A DNA stretch of 52,966 nucleotides from Triparma columacea (Eukaryota; Sar; Bolidophyceae; Parmales; Triparmaceae): assembly GCA_030267965.1 (NCBI GenBank), contig BRYA01000202.1, positions 1 to 52,966 of the forward strand, written 5' to 3'. The notes below the pieces were generated by a model. That model was not told where the DNA came from and ran no database searches. It worked only from the letters and a program-made list of their open reading frames with translations. Below are positions 31,592 to 42,561 of the stretch, in pieces (within the stretch, counting starts at the first letter, position 1; the number at the start of each line of letters is the position of its first letter). The position numbers and the translations under genes were made by a program.

Positions 31592-33337
31592 TTAGAAACC
31601 CGCCAGGAACTGGACCGGACTCCCCCCCCTTGACGACCTTCCTGTTGGACTACCCCTTCCCTGTTCTCGTTCAAGTTTCTTCATTGGTGCCATGCTTTCT
31701 CTGAGTTTTCTGTCAACCTCAACTTGGTCGACACCACGATCATGATCAAAACCTGATCCTCCGAGCATCTGGAAAAGGTTGCTGGCTTGCTGGGTTCCGG
31801 CCGAGACCAATTGCTTGTGTTTGAGGAGGGTTTTCTTATTTTTCCTGCACATTCGCGAGATCTTTTTAGTCCTGTCCTCGTGGACCTGGACCCTGTTGTC
31901 CTTGTGCGCGAGCTGCCTATTGAAGGCATGGATGGAGCTCTTGAGCCACTGCTCGCCTTCGAGTTCCTCGTCTTCTTTGTGATGGAGCATCGAGGGGGCC
32001 CTCAGATATTTCCTCATGGCGATTTCCCTCTTCCTTCTCCTCTCCTTTAGCGCTGCGATTACCCTGGGGTCGTGCTTCTCTGTCCTTGTGAGCACCTTTC
32101 CCTTCAAATCCTTCCAGTTGGTCCCCTCCTTGGCATCCAACCCCTTGATGAGAAAGTTTAGCTTGTCCACTCCCTTCAGCTTCATCAACGTGGCCTCCTT
32201 CCCCGCCTGTGCCTGCGCCGTCACACTGTGAAGCATGCTATCGCGTTTCAGCTGCATAGTCGACATAGAGACACTCGTGGCCGTCCTCAGCCTGTTGCTG
32301 GGGCTCGTCGCTGTTGCCCTTTTCTCTTGAAGGGCGCTTTTGATCCTTAAGTCGAGGTGCTCTTCATTGTGATGCTTGATATCCGCCTTGGAGACGACAT
32401 TGTAATCTTTCAACCCCACCCTTTTCCTCTCACGCATCGTGTTGAGCGCCTCGTCCCTTGCCTCCTTCGGCAACAAGAGGCTTGGCTGGACCCCCCCCTT
32501 GGTAGTCATGCTTGGACCAACCATCGCAAAAGGTCCCCGCCTCCTGACGGGCCTATCGAGTTTTTTCATCGGTTTCACATATGGTGATTTCCCAGTAGTA
32601 GAAACATAGTACTGACTGCCAATACTCTCCCCTGCCATAGAGGCACCCCCGCCCCAGCTAGCTTCGGCGTTACTACTGCTGTCGAGGGACCACGTCTGCA
32701 GTTTTGACTTTGAGCGGGAGAAATCCGACGCCAGTATTGGGGCTTGGGTTGGTTCAGGTATCATTGATACGAATGTCTTACCGTTAAGTGTCACAGATGC
32801 TGACGTATGAGAGAGTTGCGAAATGGACGCCGACCCCAAGGACATGCTGTCATCGAACGATAACAACTGACCACTGGGTGAGGCGAGGAAGTCGTCAAGC
32901 CTAAGGTAGAGAGGGAGGACGAGTAGGAAAAAGATGGATGAGGTGAGAATGGGAAAGACGCTCCTCGCCCGCATCGCAGCTACTTACCCCTGTGCACTGC
33001 CTCTCCCGCCCCTTCCTTCCCCCCCCCCCCCCAGTCTCCCCTTCCTTCCTCCCGCACTTCCAGCTTCCTCATCAATAACCCACTCATTCTTCACGCTGAG
33101 AATATCATCATACTCGGGTACCCCATCAGCCCTCTGGAGGTGCTCCAAGTTACGCTCTAGGATATCTAGATCATCCGTCGGGTTCTCTGTCAGGACCTCC
33201 ATCAGGTGCGGATTCAGGGCCTGTGTACCAGATTCATAAGCGCCCATCTCGGCAATGAGATGCTTAACTGAGTTTACACATGGAATCGACGTGTCATTGA
33301 GATCCGGGGTCTTTGGTCGAGCTATCATTGGAACCAT
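31592..33337 (-). CDS. Unrecognised basic helical protein
   Basis: Minus-strand exons 33337-32988 and 32900-31592 (87-bp intron, phase 2 junction EGRGGRGSAQ/GLDDFLAS) give 552 residues. I do not recognise a family. Residues 1-90 contain an acidic helical stretch (NPTDDLDILERNLEHLQR). The middle is Ser-rich. Residues about 250-500 are basic and helical with many KxR and ERK clusters (ALKERRRKREIAMRKYLR, RTKKISRMCRKNKKTLLKHK), suggesting coiled coils or nucleic-acid/microtubule contacts. The glycine/arginine run at the exon 1 end comes from a G-homopolymer that may vary. It is divergent from the Patched-like gene, sharing a 141-bp promoter gap. Confidence 0.7.
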
Positions 33338-33478
33338 TCACAAGCCAAATTTGCAGCGCAAGTCTTCTGAACTGCAAACCCTTGGTTTTTAATCCTAACA
33401 GATTGCTTTAATTTACCAGAAAATAACTGAAAAGGGGTCTCATCCCTTCTTCCCAGATTTTCCGACCCGGGAACAAAG

Positions 33479-36400
33479 ATGGTTGATATTGCTGACCCCC
33501 AAAATACGGTTGATAATGCGGACGACGATATTGCCTTGGATGAAATGCCTGATGGCAAAATCGGCTTCAAAGGACAGAGGAGCAGTGTTCAGGTAGTTAC
33601 TTTGGTGGCGCAAGGGGGGATCGGAACTCGCGTTGAGGAGCAAAAACCCCGCGCGGCGACAGTCAAATTCACCCCACCTCTCTCTCCCCCCCCTTCCCTC
33701 CCTCTCCCCTCCCCCAGGATGAAGATTCTCCCCACCAAGTCCCTCCTTTTGTCCAGAATTACGCCAACCGCGTTGCAAAGTCACCACTCACCTATTTAAT
33801 CATGAGCGTCATATTCATGCTCCTTTTCTCTGCTATAGGCTTCCTCGTCAGGGACGATAGGCCGGACTTTACTAAGGCTGACGCAGGCTTTGACGCCAGG
33901 GGGACTGACATTTACGGCGCGAACGTTCAGTTCGAGAACTTTGTGAAGCAGGCTATCTGCGATGGGTCGGTCACCTACAATGCGGACGGCTCAAAGATGG
34001 CCAACTATGGGAACATCCTCTATTTATATTACAACTGCGACGACGACGATGACGACGATAGAAGGTGAGATGAGCACTACTATGGCGATGAGCACTACTA
34101 GGAAGCCTTCCGTCGGACAATTCTAACACCACAAACCCGCTTCGCTTGTCGCAGACTTGACGAGGAGAAAGATATGGTAATTTCAACAAACGACGACCGT
34201 CGCAGACTTGACGCAACAAACGACGACAGAATGTGCACCTACAGCAATCCTCATTACTACGAAAATTACAACCTTCCAATTCAAATAATATTCGAGCCGC
34301 AGTCTTCCGATGACATCTTCGACGATGTAAACTCACTCATCCAAATGTGCAAAATTGGTGAAAGAATTATAGATGAGGATGATATGATTTGGAAATACTA
34401 TGAAGAAGAATTCAAGGTCTGCGAATCGAGGTCACTCGGCAATAGCGTTGGCGTCTACTTCAACAAGGCTTGCTCAGAAATAACCCAAATCGACGCCGAT
34501 TCATTCAAGACCGATCTGGTTGCTTGCACCGAGCTTTGGAATGAGGGAAAACTCACTTTTTTCCCCGATTCAAATACTCTCGCGGACTGTGCCAAAACCC
34601 CTAACAACGATACTCTCGCGTACTGCTTGAACCCAAAGTGCTTCAAGGCGAATATCATGTACGACGTCCTTAACGCTGTGCTACCAAAAGATTTCCCAAC
34701 ATCAAAGAAGGCCACCTACGCCAAGGTCATAGTCATGTCCTCATCTTATGGCTATGCCGCAAAGCAAGCTCACTACCAACTGCTCGACATGCACTCGAGC
34801 CGCGAAACCTTCGGCGATGCGATAATCGTCGCTTACAGGTCAGGCGGCAAGATGCAAATATTTACGAACCAGCTCCTCGCCGATAACGTTTTCTCAGGTG
34901 GAGCGTTTATCGTCGTCTTCTTAATCCTTTGGTTCCACACGACGTCTGGTGAGAATGGAAAAACATCAAGACGCCGGGCGACGACAATTTTCACCTGGAC
35001 CTCTCTCACAACTCTTCCCACACACGGCCCTTGCAGGTTTTATTGCGCTTTTTGGATTTCTGCAGATACTCTTAAACCTTGGTGTGGCCTACGGGATCTA
35101 CATGGCCGTGTTCTTCTTACCATTTTTCCCCTTTCTCAAACTTTGTGGGAATTTTTGTGGTCGTGGGGATCGGGGCAGATGACATTTTCGTCTTTATGGA
35201 TGCCTGGAAGCAATCTATCGTCACGCTTGGGGTAGATGCCCCTCTTGAGAAGAGGCTCGGACTGGTGCTATATAAGGCCTGCGGGTCCATGTTCATCACG
35301 TCACTTACGACTGCATCAGCATTTGCGTCCAATGCATTTTCTCCCATCACGAGCCTCAAGTGCTTCGGAGTTTACTGCGCAATTGTCGTCATAGTGGACT
35401 TCTTCCTCATGCTCTCTTACGTACCTGCCCTGGTGATTATCTACCAGAGATCCTTGAAGAAACATCCCGCCTGCTGCCAGTGCTGCAATTGTTGCACGTT
35501 TTGTGAAATCCCGATTGACCCCACAAAACTCCGACCAACCGAAATGTGGTTCCGCGATAAGTTTGCTCCAAATATCTTGAAGCTGAAGTTCCCTCTCATT
35601 GCAGTCTTTGGAGGCTTCGCAGCGTTTATGGGCTACCAGTCAACGCAACTAAAACGTCCGACTTCGTCAGAATTCCAACTCTTCAAGTCAGACCACCCAA
35701 TGGAGATGTACGACTTGCAGCTCAAGGACAAGTTCTTGTACGGCTCTACAACGCGAAGCATGAAAATCAACTTTGTCATGGGAGTGGAAGGGAAGGACAA
35801 TGGCAACCACTGGGACCCTTTCGACGACGGCACCATCAAATTTATGCCGGACTTCGATATCACCCCTCCCCAGACTCAACAGGCTCTAGTAGACATCTGC
35901 ACGTACATGAGGCTATCTACCGACCTCTACATTGACCCCTGCACAACTGTAGACAAAACAGAGTCTAATTCCAAATATTGTAGGATGGGCCACGAGCTCT
36001 GCCCAATGGAGCTCCTCAAAACTTGGGTAACGACCCCCTGTGTCGACACGCAGACCATCGACATTAATTCTGCAGACTGCTTTGGCGACACATGCGTCGA
36101 ATTGTTGAGAACGATACCTTCTCGATCGACCTGTTGCGGTTTGGAATTCCCCATTACCGACGCTACCATATTCAAGGGCTGTGTAGACGACCTCACATCC
36201 TTGGCAGCAGCAAACATTAACGACTATAGCGGTCTTGGCTTTTGGTTCGATGAGAGTGGGAAATTATCGGCGTACACAACCTACTTTCAGACTAACAAAG
36301 AGTACAAGAACCCGTTCAATGATCTTCAACAATTTTACGGAAACCTTGTAGGAATCAAAGATACTTTCAGAGAAGAAGCAAGCGGATCGGGGGGGTGGCT

Positions 36401-37056
36401 CGACGAGGTCTTCTTCACTTCTGATCTTGACTTCTTTGACCTCCAGAGGAGCCTTAGTGTTGGCGCATACAACAGCGCAGGGCTGAGGTGAGTCCCAGTG
36501 GTCACAAATATGTCTTCGTTCTAGTATTACCTGTTTCCCCCTTCTAACCAGTACGGCCTTCCCTCCAACTAGTTTCGCTTTTGCCTTTGTGGTATTAATG
36601 TTGGTCACGAGAAATGTCATTATGACGGTACTAAGCCTCTTCACAATTGTTTGCATTGTGTGCAGTGTCGTGGGGACCTTGGTTCTCGACGGATGGGAAC
36701 TGAACATCATTGAGAGCGTGATTATATCTGTGGCCGTAGGAATGTCGGTCGATTTCGTCGCGCACTTGTCGCACTCGTACTTGCACTCGCCTATCAAAGA
36801 GCGAGAGGTCGCCGTGACGTACATGATGAAGACTATGGGTGTGAGCGTGTTGACGGGTGCGATAACCACATTTGTTGCAGGCTTCTTCATGATCTTTGCA
36901 AAGACTCTCTTCTTTTACCAGTTTGGATTCTTCATGATGATGACAATGGTGTTTTCGTGGATGTTCGCTAATCTCTTTCTTGCGCCGTTGATGGGCGTCG
37001 TAGGGCCAGTGGGTGGGACCATAAAACTCAACAACGTGCGGCCAAGTATTGGTTGA
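33479..37056 (+). CDS. Patched/Dispatched-like RND membrane protein, apparent frameshift
   Basis: Five exons: 33479-33592, 33718-34064, 34155-34948, 35037-36487 and 36552-37056, about 1070 residues. The first membrane span (SPLTYLIMSVIFMLLFSAIGF) precedes a large lumenal/extracellular domain. A sterol-sensing-type bundle follows (FIVVFLILWFHT, IALFGFLQILLNLGVAYGIYMAVFFLPFFPF, VGIFVVVGIGADDIFVFMDAW, SMFITSLTTASAFASNAFSPI), then a second lumenal domain rich in paired cysteines, then the second bundle with IISVAVGMSVDFVAHLSHSYLHS. GxSVDxxxHxxHxY is diagnostic of the Patched/Dispatched branch; lipid or sterol transport driven by ion flux is the family role. In exon 4 the frame changes at 35137-35141 (one extra A in CTCAAACTTT). 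The intron at 36488-36551 is only 64 bp. Confidence 0.85.
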
Positions 37057-37162
37057 TGGGCGGTAAATAAGACACAACCCTTACAGAACGAAAAACAAAA
37101 AGTTTATATCAAAACATTTTTTTTTCTTTTTTTGACATTTGTGGTGCGCGCGCGTCCTGCCA

Positions 37163-38694
37163 TCACGGCGGGAGCAGCGGAGTTTGGGGGTTAGCATTCT
37201 TTGGGAAAGTAGGAGAGCCAGGAGAACTCGTTCTAGAGGCGAAACTGGTCCTTGTCACCATAGTTGGATCGTTCCTGCTGCTTTCGTTCATCCCCAGGAA
37301 GACCTCCTCGTACTGCATGATCCTTGCATTCCTAAAGTTCGAAATAGAAGCCATGCAAACCTTGACAATCTTTTTAGCGCTGTGGCTGAGTTTTTGGCTC
37401 TTTTGGGGCTGTACTGGCGTGTCTTTGAAAAGGGAACACTTGAGGATGTTTTCGATTGAGACCTTCACCGCATCACCAGGCTTCGTGGGAGGGTTGAAGA
37501 TCAAGTTGAGAACCTCAGCAACTTCTGCATTGACGCCTTCATAGGCGGACTGCAGGACCGAAGGGCATGGGCACGGCTTGCTCAGCCGGTGGCCTAGCGC
37601 CATCTCAAACAGCAAATGACCGAAGTGCAGGGCGTCAACATTGACCCGAGACTCGTAGCAGAGGGTTAAATTCTCGAGGGATGTGGGCGGGGACTTACAA
37701 AGCAACGAGTTCTCAATATCCGTGAGCTGCGCTACCGTCCGAGAGCCGTCCGAGTGCAAGAGTACGTTGGATGAGCTCAGGTTGTAAACAGTAATGTTCT
37801 TCTTCTTCAAGAAGAGCATCGCCTCGAGGATTTGACGTCCGAACGTCCTAATTTTCTTGCGGTGGAGGGGGGTACCCTTAACAGACCTGGGGTACTTGGT
37901 GGTGTAGGGATCTGTGGGTTTAGTGTTCTTGTAAATTTCGTCTCTGATGGACCCCCTGCTGTAGTAAGGGCGAACAACCATAATATCAACGAGTTGCTTC
38001 CTAGAGGAAGTCTCGCTATCCGAGAACTCGACTTCCAGGGCTGGGGCGATGTAAGGAGATTGCAGGGAAGTCAGCAGCTGCGCAAACGCCTTCTTCTCGG
38101 CATCGGAATGAAATGTGAAGGGGCAGAGGAGGGGGACCTGCAGAAGAGCGAAGCGAAACGCGCAAAGGGTTAGGTTGCGTCCGTCAGATCGTCGCCATCG
38201 TCATTGTCGCAGTGCCGCCGTTCTTCCTTGAAGCTCACTCTCACCTGCATCGTTGAAAGAATGAAGGTAGGGCTATTAAGCTTCCGGCTACTCCCGGAGG
38301 TCTGCTTGCCCAGGAGTCCTAGGTTGCGGTCGGGAGAATAGTCCTCCTTCTTTTCGTCGCTGCCCCGAACGTTGGCTTTCTGGTTAAGTTCAAAAAATGA
38401 TTTCTTGGCGGGCCGACGACCCATCCCAGCCCTGGCACTATCCTCAAAGACGTACTTTGAATGGCGCCTGCAAAAACTAGCGACAGCAATCATTGACTGG
38501 GCTTGATGCTCGGGCTCCTCGGGACCCCCCGAGCAGAAGCTCATCCTGTGTGACATGCTTCCCCTGTCTATCGAAGCGAAGGGCTCATTTGTTCTTGTTG
38601 AGGACAGCAGGCTGGCGGAGGGGTCGGAAGGGAGCGCGAGGTGATTTGGAGGAAGTGCAGAAGCACCACAATCCTTCGATGTGCAACAGCCCAT
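37163..38694 (-). CDS. PXK/SLOB-like pseudokinase with MGCC lipidation motif
   Basis: Minus-strand exons 38694-38245 and 38137-37163 give 474 residues (junction ILSTMQ/VPLLCPF). The second exon follows the PXK/Slowpoke-binding-protein kinase-like fold: VVRPYYSRGSIRDEIYK, KIRTFGRQILEAMLFL, NVLLHSDG, LTDIENSLL and VDALHFGHLLFEMALG. The HRD aspartate is absent (TVYNLSSSNVLL) and DFG is DIE, so catalysis is doubtful. Animal PXK carries an N-terminal PX domain; here there is instead a Ser-rich region starting MGCCTSKDCG, which should be N-myristoylated and palmitoylated, replacing a lipid-binding domain by lipid anchoring. Membrane trafficking or channel regulation is inferred. The 107-bp intron ends TCGCTTCGCTCTTCTGCAG in sense. 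Confidence 0.85.
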
Positions 38695-39183
38695 GAGTGT
38701 GTGTGTGTGTAGTGTGAAAAAAATAAGCCTTGATACTTGCACTGGTTGAGGGTGATGAGGGGAGGATTAAAGAAGGAGGGGGGCGGTGGGTTGAAATGCA
38801 GCGCCTATTAACACGCAGGGAAGGCGTCGCGAATGTCGGGAAGAGAGATAAACGCCGTAAAAACTCGTGTGGGGGATTGTTAGTAGTGGCGAATGTGTGT
38901 GAGGGTGAAGGTTGTCCCGCGAGATGAAAGGCTGGACCCGGAAGTTGGTTGTGGGTCATTTCTTCGGCTGCGAGAATTCCCGAGAAAAAATTGCAGCTAC
39001 GTCACTGAAACGTACTTAGAACCATCTTCTGCCACACGCAAGACTGCTGAAGAGTACTCCCGACCGCTCGCTTTGTCATTGTCCCAGTCTCTTCAAACAA
39101 CCCTTGTTTTCTTTTCGGGAATCTCTGCAAAAAACTGAGTGAAAAAAATACAATACACAAGACGGAAATCGCCGCCCTGTAAA
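38695..39183. other. Divergent intergenic region
   Basis: 489 bp lie between the PXK-like start (minus) and the Rab start (plus). A short (TG)n run occupies 38698-38709. No gene was recognised. Confidence 0.5.
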
Positions 39184-39975
39184 ATGGCCGCGAAGGAGGG
39201 CAAGGACTACGACATGCACATAAAATTGCTCATGCTTGGGGACACTGGGGTTGGGAAGACATGTTTGCTCTTGCGGTACGCCTACGATTCCTTTAGTCCA
39301 ACGTTCATAACTACGATTGGGATAGATTTCAAGGTAAAAAGAGGAATTGCGGGACTTTGACCCACACCACGAAGAGGTTACCCTAACCCCCCTGACCTCC
39401 ACGACCCACACCACGAAGAGGTTACCCTAACCCCCCTGACCTCCACTAACCCCCTCTCTTCCCTTCGGCCTCCGCTTTTTCCTCCCTCAACCCAGATAAA
39501 GCACGTCGAACTTGATGGCCTGCATGTAAAATTACAAATTTGGGACACTGCCGGACAGGAAAGGTTTAGAACAATCACAGTGAGTTACTTTAAAGGCGCA
39601 CATGGCGTCGCTTTAGTATACGACGTCACAGATAGGGACACATTCGAGGCGATTCGGCACTGGGTCAAACAGATTCAAGAGCACGCCGAGAGCAACGTCT
39701 CTATTGTCTTGATTGGGAACAAGTGTGACAAGGAACAACTGCGAATGGTCAGCAGGGCGGAAGGGGAGGAACTCGCGAGAGAGATCAATGCACCGTTCTT
39801 TGAGACGAGCGCGAAAACCAACATCAATGTGGAGGATGCCTTTAACAAAATGGCGGTCATGACGAAGAACAGCATGATGCTCCAAGAAAGTACAAGCAGA
39901 CCTAGCGACGGCAGCCTGATGGTCGATGATCCAAACGTGAGGTTGACAGGAAGCGGGAAAGGGGGCTGCTGCTAA
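39184..39975 (+). CDS. Rab-family small GTPase (Rab8/10/1-like)
   Basis: Exons 39184-39333 and 39496-39975 encode 209 residues. All G-motifs are present: GDTGVGKT (19-26), TTIGIDFK in switch I (43-50), [13 protein letters not shown] and ETSAK. The protein ends GGCC, a double-geranylgeranyl site. The switch I and interswitch sequences ([15 protein letters not shown]...[23 protein letters not shown]) fit the Rab8/Rab10/Rab1 group, which acts in exocytic and ciliary membrane delivery; I cannot choose among them. The 162-bp intron lies after switch I in phase 0 and contains a 44-bp tandem duplication. Confidence 0.95.
39359..39446 (+). repeat. 44-bp tandem duplication inside the Rab intron
   Basis: Two head-to-tail copies (39359-39402 and 39403-39446) appear identical by eye. 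They account for more than half of the intron. Confidence 0.92.
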
Positions 39976-40111
39976 ATTTTGATAAATAAGGAGAGGACAC
40001 AATTCTTCTTGAACTAATCTGGGCCATCTCATTTAATTACACGAGCTCCCGGGTGAGAAAGGCGGAACCAAATGCGGTCCCAATCCCTACTTTACATCTT
40101 CACTCCACTTA

Positions 40112-41334
40112 TTATTTGTCGTCATCCTCAGAAGAGTTGGATGACATTGTCGTTGAAATTGTAGTAGACGAGGCCGCCATCTTGGCAGGTTTGCCGGAGC
40201 TCGGCGCCATAAAAAGTATTCCCACAGTGTAAACGACAATCCCCATTGTCCACCCAAACGCATTCTGGTAGGGCGCGACGGACCAAAGGAAAGGGCAAAC
40301 ATCAAAAATTATGGCACTGGCAGTGTTACTATATCCATTATTTCGGATTTCGCGCAAGAACATGCAAACCTTACCATGGAGAGCCTTCATCTTTGGGTTT
40401 GGGTTATCACCCATACTTTCTCTAATCGTCTGCTCGAACGCCGCAATTGCAGGAAGCCCGACAACAAAGACGAAGAAGAAGGAGATGACTGAGCAACCCA
40501 AGAAGTACGCCACGACAAAATACTGTTGGATGAATGGATCCTCAAATATCTTCATCCCGATAATCATGGAAAATGCAAGTACGGAGATAGGCCTCTGCAT
40601 CTTCATGATACTGTGCATGGCTTCCATCTTTTCAGCCACCTTTTTCCCCTCAGCCCCTCCTATAGAACTTGACTTTATCATAATGGTAAGAACCTGCTCC
40701 AGGATTGACGGAAAGACAATAGCCCAGGCAAAGGCGCCCCCAATGGCAGCGACGATCGTTACCGGCCACGCTCCAATGCCAGGCTGACCAGGGTAGGTCT
40801 TAGTGAAAACTCTTATCCATCCCTCACAACACTTTAGCATTGCAGCCAGTATGCCATTTGCGAGGGCCAAAACTTTGCTGAGGAAATGGACGAACGAGGC
40901 GGATCGACAGGGTGAGTGTGGGGTGATATGTTGGTGACCGGACATATCATCTGGTGTTGGCGGCACCATTCCATCCGGATTCAATGGTTTGGCACTCACC
41001 GGTTCTTGCGAATGGCTTGGAATCTCCACTCTTCCTTCTGAAAGTAGGGCAGAGTCTTGTAGAAACCAAAAGCAACCACTAAAGTATACCCAATAGAAAG
41101 GATCAACCACCATGTGTATAAAGCACTCGTGGAAACCAAGCAATCAAGACCTTCAGAGTTGAGGAAGTCAGCGGGTCCATGCCCTGGTTGGCAAATACAC
41201 CTTCCTCTTTCACCTTCACGGAAGGGGGTTGGCTCATCAACGCACTCTCCGTAACCAGAGCACGGAGAGAACACACTACCTCCGAAGTGTGTGCAACTGA
41301 ATGATGAATTACTCATTGAAGCTTTGGCTCGCAT
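40112..41334 (-). CDS. EGF-like, multi-span membrane protein of unknown family
   Basis: Minus-strand exons 41334(?)-41000 and 40877-40112 (122-bp intron, phase 2, AIRKNR/KVLALANG). An N-terminal EGF-like module (CTHFGGSVFSPCSGYGECV ... CICQPGHG ... LDC) comes first, then a span (ALYTWWLILSIGYTLVVAFGF). The second exon has about five more hydrophobic segments (IGAWPVTIVAAIGGAFAWAIVF, PISVLAFSMIIG, YFVVAYFLGCSVISFFFVFVVGLP, IIFDVCPFLWSVAP, FGWTMGIVVYTVGILF) and an acidic C-terminus. An external EGF domain followed by a membrane channel or receptor-like bundle is the likely topology. The first ATG in frame is 41334; no signal peptide is visible, so the first span may act as signal anchor. I do not recognise the family. 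Confidence 0.72.
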
Positions 41335-41471
41335 AACATCTGCACTTAACCGGACATTACATTGTTGAGTTGAACTGGAACTAATTTTTTTTGTGAAATA
41401 AATACAAAACTTTAGAGAACAACAACAACAGCACAAACACTTAGGCGGTTACCATGTGTAAATGCATGTAT

Positions 41472-42177
41472 TCATATATTATACATCACATCACGGTGCA
41501 AGTGGAACTGAAAGACTTTGAGTTTGTAACAAATTTCAGGGAGTCTCTGTTTTCTTTCGAAGACATCGAGGAGCTGATCGTCCAAGGAACGCTGGTTAGC
41601 CTTGGTACCTACTTGGAAGGCAAGCAGACCGTTGGCTCGGGCTGCAGCGATGCAGACGGGATCATCATCGNNNNNNNNNNNNNNNNNNNNNNNNNNNNNN
41701 NNNNNNNNNNNNNNNNNNNNNNNNNNNNNNNNNNNNNNNNNNNNNNNNAGGTATCGTCCATACCCTTCACCGCTATCTCCCCCCCCCTCCGACCAAAAAC
41801 CACAACCAAAACCGCCCTGATTAAAGTAACTTGCATGGACGACGTGACGATCACAACAGGAACCTGAGAGATGGGTGAGGAGAAGTAGGAAAAAAAGAAT
41901 TGCTGGAAGCCATTAAAATCATACACATAAACGTACCTTTACGTCCAGAGAAGATCGTATCAAATTAGCTATCGAGGGGCGAGCAAATGTTGCAAGCTCA
42001 GTAGCTGATTTTTCCCAACGACCCTGGGTATGGGTTATCACAAGGGTCTGGTCGAAATCAACGCACAAAAGTCTAATTTATAGAGATATGACCACGAACA
42101 AACGGGTTAAAAATCGAATGATCATCTTGATACAACAGAAACCCTCCTCACCTGACAGTCCCCTTGACCTTGGCCAT
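41472..42177 (-). CDS. HAD-like phosphatase interrupted by an assembly gap
   Basis: Minus-strand exons 42177-42152, 42072-41937 and 41863-41749 run into the gap, and the reading frame continues after it from 41670 to the stop at 41474-41472. It starts MAKVKGTVRLLCVDFDQTLVI: DFDQT is HAD motif I (the nucleophile Asp and the general acid/base position replaced by Gln, or a variant spacing). VPVVIVTSS fits motif II. After the gap, DDDPVCIAAARANGLLAFQVG is a motif IV acidic cluster with the usual ArxNGl continuation. Introns are 79 and 73 bp. Substrate unknown. Part of the middle (at least the 78 gap bases) is not readable, so motif III cannot be checked. Its stop lies 138 bp upstream of the EGF-like gene's likely ATG on the same strand. 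Confidence 0.75.
41671..41748. other. Assembly gap (78 N)
   Basis: 78 unresolved bases fall inside the HAD-like gene; the true gap length is unknown. Confidence 0.99.
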
Positions 42178-42561
42178 TGAAAAATCAGAATTACCGGGAG
42201 CTCTGCCCTTTCTAGAACCACCTTGGGCCGACATGGGCGTTGCTTTTGCGCCTAACAAAAAATCTCAGTCAATTATGACGCAACCAATTTCTGTTGTCAG
42301 CATTGAGAAGGAGTTCCAGCTTTTCTTCGGAAGCAATTCAGAAGCACTCGGTGATTTATTTCCCACACCCACATCGGACCTCATTTTTTCCCTGGAAAAC
42401 TGGACAACTTACTTCTTGGTTGCTGACCTGACGCTCTTGAACGACTGAGAATCTTCCCCGCCATTCCTACTTTCGAGCAGACCATTCCACGGGGTGCGCT
42501 CGGACTGCACTCCACTTCGAACTTCTAACAAAGTCCAACTGCCCGGCCTAACTCTTCAACA
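42178..42561. other. Divergent intergenic region
   Basis: 384 bp lie between the HAD-like start (minus) and the annexin start (plus). A plus-strand open frame crosses it but shows no domain, opens without a good ATG context and overlaps the HAD first exon. Confidence 0.45.

Noticed and set aside
40269..40378. Possible 110-bp intron (GTAAGG...CTACCAG) within the EGF-like gene's second exon
   Set aside because: Removing it shifts the frame and destroys the last membrane span; the unspliced frame is coherent.
41454..41867. Plus-strand frame across the gap as a partial gene
   Set aside because: The minus strand gives HAD motifs and consistent splice sites on both sides of the gap; the plus frame shows no domain.
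42164..42448. 94-codon plus-strand frame upstream of annexin
   Set aside because: No ATG in good context, no domain, and it overlaps the HAD-like first exon.
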